Below, in pieces: positions 6,557 through 12,308 of a DNA stretch of 12,308 nucleotides; positions within the stretch are counted from its first letter, which is position 1; the number at the start of each line of letters is the position of its first letter. Under the pieces are notes generated by a model. It made no database searches, was not told the DNA's origin, and worked only from the letters and a program-made list of their open reading frames with translations. Position numbers and translations under genes: made by a program. Origin of the DNA: Ottowia sp. (GTDB taxonomy: Bacteria; Pseudomonadota; Gammaproteobacteria; Burkholderiales; Burkholderiaceae_C); NCBI GenBank assembly GCA_023228705.1, contig JALOAS010000091.1, positions 1-12,308 on the forward strand, read 5' to 3'.

Positions 6557-7252
6557 ATGGCACGCAAACCCAAACCCGCACCAAGAGTCAGCCTGCGCGA
6601 GCGCATGGCGCCGCTGGCCGGCCAGTTCAGCGGGCTGGATACCCGCGACCCCTCGTCCTGGCCCGGCCTGCCGCGCGGCCTGCTGCTGCTGCTGGTTGCC
6701 GCGCTGGTGGTTGTCCTGCTCTGGTTTCTCATGCTGAAGAGCGCCAACGAGCAGTGGCAGGCGGCGCAGGAGCAGGAAGTGCAGCTGCGCCAGCAATACC
6801 AGACCAAGCTGAAAAAGGCCGTGAGCCTGGAGGGCCTGCGGCAGCAGCGCGAGCAGGTCCAGCAGTTTGTCAACCTGCTGGAAAAGCAGCTTCCGGGCAA
6901 GGCGGAAATGGACGCCCTGCTGTCGGACATCAACCAGGCCGGGCTGGGGCGCAGCCTGCAGTTTGACCTGTTCAAGCCCGGCAACGTGGCGATCAAGGAT
7001 TACTATGCCGAGCTGCCCATTGCCATCAAGGTCACCGGCCGCTACCACGACATCGGCGCATTTGCCGCTGACATCGCCAACCTGTCGCGCATCGTCACGC
7101 TGAACGACCTGGCCGTGGCGCCGGCATCCGAGAAGGAGCGCGCCGCAGACCTGCTGGTGCTCAACGCCACCGCAAAGACATTCCGCTACCTGGACCCCGA
7201 GGAGGTTGCTGCGCAGGAGCAGGCAAGGCGCGCGGCGGGGGGCAAGAAATGA
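6557..7252 (+). CDS. pilO: type IV pilus inner-membrane protein PilO
   Basis: PilO forms heterodimers with PilN and contacts PilP, aligning the inner-membrane platform with the secretin. The 231-aa protein has a basic N-terminal tail, a membrane span (about 41-60), coiled-coil segments (about 62-112), and the conserved periplasmic ferredoxin-like domain with ELPIAIKVTGRYHDIGAF (152-169) and LSRIVTLNDL (176-185). The start is the first ATG after a 24-nt gap from pilN, with only a weak upstream ribosome-binding sequence; coupling to pilN translation is possible. Its TGA overlaps the pilP ATG. The length is slightly above the common 205-215 aa because of the longer N-terminal tail. Confidence 0.96.
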   Translation: MARKPKPAPRVSLRERMAPLAGQFSGLDTRDPSSWPGLPRGLLLLLVAALVVVLLWFLMLKSANEQWQAAQEQEVQLRQQYQTKLKKAVSLEGLRQQREQVQQFVNLLEKQLPGKAEMDALLSDINQAGLGRSLQFDLFKPGNVAIKDYYAELPIAIKVTGRYHDIGAFAADIANLSRIVTLNDLAVAPASEKERAADLLVLNATAKTFRYLDPEEVAAQEQARRAAGGKK

Positions 7253-7794
7253 ACGGGACGCGCGGGTTGCTGGTCGCTTTTGCCCTGGCCTCGGCTGCCG
7301 TGCTGCCCGCCTGCAGCGACGAGCGGGGCGACCTGCGCCAGTGGATGGCGCAGCAGCGGGAGCAGACACGGCCTTCGGTAACGCCACTGAAGGAGCCGGC
7401 CGAATACACGCCGCTGGACTACACCGAGGCCGCCGCATTCGATCCGTTTGGCGACGAGCGCCTGACCAGCGTGCTGCGTCGCCAGTCGCGCACGGCGGAT
7501 GCCGGTGCCGCGCTCATCGCGCCCGAGCTGAACCGGCGCAAGCAGCCGCTGGAGGCGTATCCGCTGGACACCATGACCATGGTCGGCAGCCTCCAGCAAG
7601 GTGACAAAGACGTGGCGTTGATCCGCGTCGACCGATTGCTCTACCAGGTTCGGGTCGGCGAATACCTGGGACAGAACTATGGCCTGATCCAGGCCATTGA
7701 TGAAAACGCGGTGACGCTGCGCGAAATCGTGCAGGACGCCGCGGGCGAATGGACGGAGCGGCCCGTCGAGCTCGAGCTGCAGGAGAAAACCTAG
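7249..7794 (+). CDS. pilP: type IV pilus inner-membrane lipoprotein PilP
   Basis: PilP is a lipoprotein whose C-terminal beta domain binds the N0 region of PilQ and whose N-terminal tail binds PilN-PilO, bridging inner membrane and secretin. The 181-aa sequence has a signal peptide ending VLPAC (lipidated C22), a disordered tail (about 23-70), and the homology domain about 85-175, including LDTMTMVGSLQQG (106-118) and YQVRVGEYLGQNYGLI (131-146). The proline at the -2 position of the lipobox is uncommon but tolerated in some lipoproteins. The start overlaps the pilO stop (ATGA) behind a G-rich ribosome-binding site. It is followed immediately by pilQ. Confidence 0.95.
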   Translation: MNGTRGLLVAFALASAAVLPACSDERGDLRQWMAQQREQTRPSVTPLKEPAEYTPLDYTEAAAFDPFGDERLTSVLRRQSRTADAGAALIAPELNRRKQPLEAYPLDTMTMVGSLQQGDKDVALIRVDRLLYQVRVGEYLGQNYGLIQAIDENAVTLREIVQDAAGEWTERPVELELQEKT

Positions 7795-9924
7795 ATGATG
7801 GCGTTGTCCAAAACAAATCGTGTCCGGCGGCTGCTGGCGCTGGCATTCAGCGCCTGTCTCATGCCGCTGGCCGCCTGGGCGGCGCCAAGCATAGACGCGG
7901 TTTCCGGGTCGCTGCAAAACCGCACCGAAGTGGTCCGCATAGACCTCAGCGAGCCGCTGGACGAGGTGCCTGCCGGGTTTGTCGTGCAAAAACCGGCGCG
8001 CATCGCGCTGGACTTCCCGGGCGTGACCAACGCGGTGGGCAGCCAGTCCATCGTCATCAACCAGGGCAACGTGCGCTCTGCACAGGTCGCCGAGGCGGGC
8101 GACCGCACGCGCGTCGTGCTTGATTTGAAGCAGCCCACCAGCTACCGCGCCAGGCTGGAAGGCAACAGCGTCTTCATCGAGCTGTCGCCGGTGGCTGTGG
8201 CCGCGGCGCAGCCGGTAGAGAGCGTTTTTGCGGAAAGCCGCAGCCACGACCGGCGTGCGCTGCTCGGCGTGGATTTCCGGCGCGGCGTCGACAGCGCCGG
8301 GCGCGTGCTGGTCGACCTGCCCAGCGACGACGTCGGCGTCGACATCCAGCGGCAGGGCAACAAGGTGTTGGTCCAGTTCCTGGACACCAGCCTGCCCGAG
8401 GGCCTGCGCCGGCGCCTGGACGTCACCGACTTTGGCACGCCGGTGCAGATGATCAGCACGCGCGAGGAAGGCAGCCGCGTGCGCATGGAGATAGAGGCCG
8501 CCGGCAACTGGGAGTACAACGCGTACCAGCGTGACCGTCAGCTCGTGGTCGAGGTCAGCGCCGAGCGGGTCGATCCCAACAAGCTGACGCAGGGCCCCGG
8601 CTTTCATGGCGAGAAGCTGTCGCTCAACTTCCAGAACATCGACGTGCGCTCGCTGCTGCAGGTCATCGCCGACTTCACCGACTTCAACATCGTCACGTCC
8701 GACTCGGTCCAGGGCAACCTCACGCTGCGCCTGAAGGACGTGCCCTGGGACCAGGCGCTGGACATCATCCTGGAGGCCAAGGACCTGGGCATGAAGCGCC
8801 AAGGCAACGTGATTCGCATCGCGCCCAAGGATGAAATGGCCGCCAAGGAGCGCGCCGACCTGGAAGCAAAGGCGGCGATCCGCGAGCTCGAGACGCTGGT
8901 CACCGAGTCGTTCCAGCTCAACTACACCAAGGCGTCGGAGCTGCGCGACCAGCTCACGTCCTCGTCGGGCGGCGGCGGCAGCGGCAGCAGCCGCACCCTG
9001 CTCAGCGACCGGGGGTCGGTCATCATAGACCGGCGCACGAACCAGGTCTTCATCTCCGACATCCCCTCCCGCCTGGAGCAGATCCGGCAGATGATCGCCA
9101 AGCTGGACATCCCCATCCGCCAGGTGCTGATCGAGGCGCGCATCGTCGAGGCGTCCGATTCGTTTGGCAGGTCGCTGGGCGTGAAACTGGGCGGCGCCGA
9201 CCTGCGCGCGGTCCGCGGCGGTGACGCCGGCTACCGGGTGGGAGGCAGCAACAGGCTTGCCTTTGGCGGCGACTACGACGCAATCACGGGCACCACCGGT
9301 GAAACCGGTAGCAGCGCATCGTCACAGTTCGTGAGTTTCCCAGCGGGTTTGAGCAGTGGGGCTTCGCCCGCCACATTTGCCATTTCGCTCTTCAGCTCCG
9401 CGGCCAACCGCTTCCTCAACCTGGAGCTGTCGGCGCTGGAAGCCGATGGCCGCGGTCGCATCGTCTCCAGCCCGCGCGTGGTCACCGGCGACCAGACCAA
9501 GGCCGTCATCAAGCAGGGGCAGGAGCGCCCGTATCAGGAGGCCACGTCCAGCGGCGCCACCGCGGTCTCGTTCAAGGAAGCCGTCCTCAAGCTGGAGGTA
9601 ACGCCGCAAATCACGCCAGAAGGCAACGTCATACTCGACCTGATCGTCAACAAGGACAGCTTCGAGCCCACGCAACCGGGCTTCGAGCCCGCGATCAACA
9701 AGAAGGAAGTGCAGACCAACGTGCTCGTTGAAAACGGCGGTACCGTGGTCATAGGCGGGATCTTTGAATTGCTGGAAGATGAATCGGTGACCAAGGTGCC
9801 GCTGCTGGGCGACATCCCGGCCGTTGGCAACCTGTTCAAGAGCCGCACGCGCGAATCAGAAAAACGCGAGACGCTGGTTTTCATTACGCCAAAAATCGTC
9901 TCCAGCAGTGCCGCAGTGCGCTGA
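7795..9924 (+). CDS. pilQ: type IV pilus outer-membrane secretin PilQ
   Basis: PilQ forms the multimeric outer-membrane channel through which the pilus emerges. The 709-aa precursor has a signal peptide (cleavage near AWA-A, residues 29-30) and two AMIN-type peptidoglycan-binding regions (about 31-130 and 155-256). The N0/STN domain (about 272-344) contains LSLNFQNIDVRSLLQVIADF. The N1 domain (about 370-436) is interrupted by a Gly/Ser-rich loop at 389-399. The secretin core (about 443-702) has LIEARIVEA (445-453), the GRIVSSPRVV region (554-563), VPLLGDIPAVGNLF (668-681) and ETLVFITPKIV (692-702). AGGAG at 7781-7785 supports the ATG at 7795, directly after the pilP stop. All domains are present and it looks functional. 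Confidence 0.97.
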   Translation: MMALSKTNRVRRLLALAFSACLMPLAAWAAPSIDAVSGSLQNRTEVVRIDLSEPLDEVPAGFVVQKPARIALDFPGVTNAVGSQSIVINQGNVRSAQVAEAGDRTRVVLDLKQPTSYRARLEGNSVFIELSPVAVAAAQPVESVFAESRSHDRRALLGVDFRRGVDSAGRVLVDLPSDDVGVDIQRQGNKVLVQFLDTSLPEGLRRRLDVTDFGTPVQMISTREEGSRVRMEIEAAGNWEYNAYQRDRQLVVEVSAERVDPNKLTQGPGFHGEKLSLNFQNIDVRSLLQVIADFTDFNIVTSDSVQGNLTLRLKDVPWDQALDIILEAKDLGMKRQGNVIRIAPKDEMAAKERADLEAKAAIRELETLVTESFQLNYTKASELRDQLTSSSGGGGSGSSRTLLSDRGSVIIDRRTNQVFISDIPSRLEQIRQMIAKLDIPIRQVLIEARIVEASDSFGRSLGVKLGGADLRAVRGGDAGYRVGGSNRLAFGGDYDAITGTTGETGSSASSQFVSFPAGLSSGASPATFAISLFSSAANRFLNLELSALEADGRGRIVSSPRVVTGDQTKAVIKQGQERPYQEATSSGATAVSFKEAVLKLEVTPQITPEGNVILDLIVNKDSFEPTQPGFEPAINKKEVQTNVLVENGGTVVIGGIFELLEDESVTKVPLLGDIPAVGNLFKSRTRESEKRETLVFITPKIVSSSAAVR

Positions 9925-9968
9925 TGCAACAATTTGCCAATCAACAATCAAGGGATGAGACCAAACCC

Positions 9969-11411
9969 ATGAAAAAACAACTGTTCAGCGTTTTGACGCT
10001 TGGTGCGGCGGCGGTCCTGGGCCTGACGGCTTGCGGCGGCGGTGACGGCAGTCCCGGTACGCAGGCCCCGACAAGTTACGAGATCAGCCTGCGCGCCGAC
10101 AAGACCAGCCTGCCCGTCAACATCGGCGGGCAAGGGCCGGGCATAGGCGCGTACGCACCGTACACCACGACCCTGTACGTCCGCGCCACCGAGCGTGGCC
10201 ACGACGTACCGGAGGGCACGCCGTTTGCATGCAATATCGCCACTGGGCTGGACTCCGGGGTCTTGTACTACCTCGATGGTGAAAATGACCCGGAGGACGA
10301 CGATGGGAACATTACGCCATCGCGCGCCATCGTCCTCGAGTCCAACGCCGGTCGCGCCTCCTTCCACGTTCATGCGATTGATCGCGTGGGCCAGGTCGAG
10401 GTGGTCTGCTCGGTTACCGATGCCGCAGGCATCAGCCACTCTGCAACCGAGATCATCACGGTTGGTTCCGGAGGCGCCGGCCATGCGGGCATGCCGGCCA
10501 GTGTCGTCTATCAGGCTGGCCGTCGCTACCTGGGATCTGCTGGTAACCTGCAGAACATCCCCAATTCGATGTCGTTGCAAGCCATCGTGCGGGATGAATT
10601 GGGTCAGGCGGTCGCTGATCCGGCCCGGGCCAACGTGCAGGTGCGCATCCTTCGCAATACAGAGGCCGCAAAAGGTGCACGCCTGTTTGGCGCTAGCGGC
10701 GGCGACGTAGTGCAGGCAACCACCCGAGGTGGCGTTGCCGACTTCAGCATCGCCAGCGGCCCCGAGCGCGGCGCCATTTTGCTGGAGATGACAGTCGACC
10801 GGTTTGACAACGACGTCACCAACGGCATACAGGACCCCATCGCGCAGTTGCTGTCGGTGACTGTGGTGCACGGCATCTCGGCAGAGCCGCTGCGCATGAT
10901 GCCGTCTGAAACAATTGCCGCTACCGTGGGCGAGGAAATAGAACCACTGCCACTTGAAGCCGAAGGCGGCGAGGCTCCCTATCGGTGGACGGCACTCGAC
11001 TCACTGCCAGACGGGCTTACGCTCACACCTTCTGGCATTCTGTATGGCTTGCCGACCGCAGCGTCTGGCACCTACGTCGTCCCTGTCCAGGTGATGGACC
11101 AGTTTGGTGAGTATGACGAAGGCGAGATCATTATTGCCGTGTCGTTTGAGCCGCTCGCGATCAAGATTGATGGCATGCCATCGTCGGTTGCCCCGGGTGC
11201 TTCCGTCGCCTTTGCCGTCGACGCAATTGGTGGGGTGCCCCCGTATCAGTGGGAACTGATCGGATCCAGCTGGCTGAGCATTGATTCCAACGGCATCGTC
11301 AGGGGTACAGCCCCGGGTACGGACGGAACACACTCATTCGTAATCCAGGTTACGGATGATGCGGGTACGGTGAAGCGGGTTAATGCAAGCATCGAAGTAA
11401 AAACGCCATAA
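9969..11411 (+). CDS. Ig-like domain lipoprotein downstream of pilQ
   Basis: No named family is recognised for the whole protein. The 480-aa sequence starts with a lipoprotein signal ending LTAC (C22), followed by a GGGDGS linker. Two Big_1/invasin-like regions seem present: about 35-166, with C88 and C147 as a possible disulfide and a very acidic stretch at 103-114, and about 175-302. Two shorter repeats resembling putative-Ig (He_PIG) modules follow (about 311-393 and 395-477), each with a GG-x-x-PY-x-W motif (333-340, 421-428) and a final D-x-x-G turn. The ATG at 9969 fits the signal peptide; the upstream ATG overlapping the pilQ stop would add 15 hydrophilic residues. The 44-bp gap after pilQ and the terminator behind the gene imply co-transcription with pil genes. 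A surface or periplasmic role with the pilus is inference. Codon use looks somewhat less GC-biased than in pilQ. Confidence 0.85.
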   Translation: MKKQLFSVLTLGAAAVLGLTACGGGDGSPGTQAPTSYEISLRADKTSLPVNIGGQGPGIGAYAPYTTTLYVRATERGHDVPEGTPFACNIATGLDSGVLYYLDGENDPEDDDGNITPSRAIVLESNAGRASFHVHAIDRVGQVEVVCSVTDAAGISHSATEIITVGSGGAGHAGMPASVVYQAGRRYLGSAGNLQNIPNSMSLQAIVRDELGQAVADPARANVQVRILRNTEAAKGARLFGASGGDVVQATTRGGVADFSIASGPERGAILLEMTVDRFDNDVTNGIQDPIAQLLSVTVVHGISAEPLRMMPSETIAATVGEEIEPLPLEAEGGEAPYRWTALDSLPDGLTLTPSGILYGLPTAASGTYVVPVQVMDQFGEYDEGEIIIAVSFEPLAIKIDGMPSSVAPGASVAFAVDAIGGVPPYQWELIGSSWLSIDSNGIVRGTAPGTDGTHSFVIQVTDDAGTVKRVNASIEVKTP

Positions 11412-11445
11412 ACGGTATCCTCGGCACGTCTTGCAACACGGACTC

Positions 11446-11468
11446 GGGCTGTCCTTGAAGACAAGCCC
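11446..11468 (+). other. hairpin preceding the operon terminator
   Basis: GGGCTGTC (11446-11453) pairs with GACAAGCCC (11460-11468) around a 6-nt loop, with one bulged base. It lies 35 bp after the stop of the Ig-like lipoprotein gene and 21 bp before the main terminator hairpin. No T-run follows, so it is more likely a 3'-end stabilising structure or chance than a second terminator. Confidence 0.35.
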
Positions 11469-11489
11469 AAGTTCAACCCAGATGAACGG

Positions 11490-11513
11490 AACCCCGGCTG
11501 CGGCCGGGGTTTT
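11490..11513 (+). terminator. rho-independent terminator of the pil operon
   Basis: A perfect 9-bp stem (AACCCCGGC, loop TGCG, GCCGGGGTT) is followed by further T residues (TTTT at 11510-11513, then CGTT). It lies about 80 bp beyond the lipoprotein gene and should end the pilM-to-lipoprotein transcript, separating it from aroK. The stem is symmetric, but there is no convergent gene for it to serve on the other strand. Confidence 0.85.
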
Positions 11514-11611
11514 CGTTGGCAACTTGTGACGCGACCCGCAGCTGAATGCAGCAACGCCCTGTACGAGCAGCCCACGCGCAGTCACGATCAAACGCCAAAC
11601 CGTTTTCCTGT

Positions 11612-11627
11612 AAGCTTGCACAAGCTT
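11612..11627. promoter_or_regulatory. inverted repeat upstream of aroK, possible operator
   Basis: AAGCTTGCACAAGCTT has 7-bp perfect arms around a 2-nt centre, and AAGCTTG also recurs directly 10 bp later (11622-11628). It lies 34 bp upstream of the aroK ATG, between the pil terminator and the gene, where an aroK promoter is needed. A TTGTCA (11626-11631) could be a -35 element, but no good -10 follows at the right distance. The rest of the 11514-11661 interval shows nothing recognisable. Confidence 0.35.
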
Positions 11628-11661
11628 GTCAGCCGGAACACCCAGAAAATACGGTTTACCC

Positions 11662-12180
11662 ATGATCGTCCTCGTCGGCATGCCCGCAAGTGGCAAATCC
11701 ACCATTGGCCGCGCGCTGGCGCGCCGGCTGCAGTTGGACTTTGCCGACAGCGACCAGATCATAGAGCGGCGCCTGCAGCGCTCCATCCGCAGCTACTTTG
11801 ACAGCGATGGCGAAGACGCCTTTCGCGACCTGGAGCAACAGGTCCTTGCTGACCTGGCGCGCGAGGGCGTGGGCGTGCTGGCCACCGGCGGCGGCGCGGT
11901 CTTGCGCCAGGCAAACCGCGAACTGCTGCGCGCGCACGGCACGGTCATCTACTTGCACGTATCCGTGGACCGCCTGATGCGCCGGCTGAGCCACGATACG
12001 CGCCGCCCGCTGCTGCAGGTGGCCGACCCGCGGGCGCGGCTGCAGGCGCTGTACGCCGAGCGCGACCCGCTGTACCGTGCCTGTGCGCACTTTGTCATCA
12101 ACGCGCAGCGCTCCTCGCGGGCCATGCTGGTCGGGCGCATCATCATGCAGCTGGAACTGATGCCCGATACGCCGCTGTGA
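11662..12180 (+). CDS. aroK: shikimate kinase
   Basis: AroK phosphorylates shikimate to shikimate-3-phosphate with ATP in the chorismate pathway (cytoplasm). The 172-aa protein has the family length. The P-loop is GMPASGKS (6-13). Shikimate contacts are expected at D31 (in ADSDQ) and R55 (in FRDLE), with the GGG loop at 76-78, the lid arginines in RRPLL (114-118), and the conserved R134/Y138 in ERDPLY. The ATG gives the standard beta-strand start (MIVLVG); an in-frame TTG at 11626 would add 12 residues and has no better ribosome-binding site. No strong Shine-Dalgarno is visible for either. The pil-to-aroK order is conserved in gamma- and beta-proteobacteria, but here a terminator separates them. 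Confidence 0.94.
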   Translation: MIVLVGMPASGKSTIGRALARRLQLDFADSDQIIERRLQRSIRSYFDSDGEDAFRDLEQQVLADLAREGVGVLATGGGAVLRQANRELLRAHGTVIYLHVSVDRLMRRLSHDTRRPLLQVADPRARLQALYAERDPLYRACAHFVINAQRSSRAMLVGRIIMQLELMPDTPL

Positions 12181-12236
12181 CGCGCTGCGGCTGTCGCGCC
12201 GTGGCCGCCGACTGAGAGCTTGAGAAAGAATCCCTT

Positions 12237-12308
12237 ATGCCCGCTTTGACCGCCCAAACCCGCCCACTCCGCGTTGCAAATGCTCGCCATGGCACGGGCC
12301 ATGCCTGC
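12237..12308 (+). CDS. partial open frame after aroK, unidentified
   Basis: An ATG preceded by GAGAAAGAA opens a frame of 24 codons that runs off the window. The position, 56 bp after aroK on the same strand, is where aroB (3-dehydroquinate synthase) normally lies. The visible peptide (MPALTAQTRPLRVANARHG...) does not show the usual AroB beginning. It may be a divergent AroB N-terminus, another gene, or non-coding. A 16-bp palindrome (12288-12303, CATGGC-ACGG-GCCATG) lies inside it. Confidence 0.25.
   Translation, partial: MPALTAQTRPLRVANARHGTGHAC

Noticed and set aside
7186..8802. 538-codon minus-strand frame under pilP and pilQ
   Set aside because: It lies opposite two securely identified genes, has no ribosome-binding site or domain signature, and results from high GC at third codon positions.
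9924..9968. Ig-like lipoprotein starting at the ATG overlapping the pilQ stop
   Set aside because: It would add 15 polar residues before the lipoprotein signal; the ATG at 9969 gives a standard signal peptide with a GGGA-type ribosome-binding sequence upstream.

Overview
The window reads as chromosomal core DNA from a GC-rich beta-proteobacterium, most likely order Burkholderiales. The basis is the gene order (lysA and lptM, PBP1A, pilMNOPQ, aroK), the GC-rich codon use and the protein signatures. The genus cannot be fixed from sequence alone.

Minus-strand block (151-4417): mrcA (bifunctional penicillin-binding protein 1A), then lptM (small LPS-assembly lipoprotein) and lysA (diaminopimelate decarboxylase). 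The lptM stop and lysA start overlap as ATGA. A ~185-bp element with imperfect terminal inverted repeats (1764-1948) sits between mrcA and lptM and looks like an interspersed repeat or MITE. The end of lysA runs into a heptanucleotide repeat tract (41-161) that supplies its last codons and stop. The block joins two sides of envelope building: lysine and DAP supply, and peptidoglycan polymerisation.

Divergent intergenic region (4418-4832): 415 bp with no credible gene. It holds a perfect 20-bp inverted repeat just upstream of mrcA and a candidate sigma-54 (-24/-12) promoter about 50 bp upstream of pilM.

Plus-strand block (4833-11411): pilM, pilN, pilO, pilP and pilQ form a tightly packed operon for the type IV pilus alignment subcomplex and outer-membrane secretin. 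A 480-aa lipoprotein with Ig-like domains follows pilQ by 44 bp and probably belongs to the same transcript. It is the least expected gene of the window and the best candidate for an undescribed pilus-associated component. A strong rho-independent terminator (11490-11513) closes the unit.

Right end (11514-12308): a 16-bp inverted repeat, then aroK (shikimate kinase), here cut off from the pil operon by the terminator. After aroK only 128 bp remain, with an unidentified open frame where aroB would normally begin. Nothing seen amounts to a wholly new system. The notable points are the Ig-like lipoprotein, the candidate sigma-54 site and the two repeat elements around lptM-lysA.
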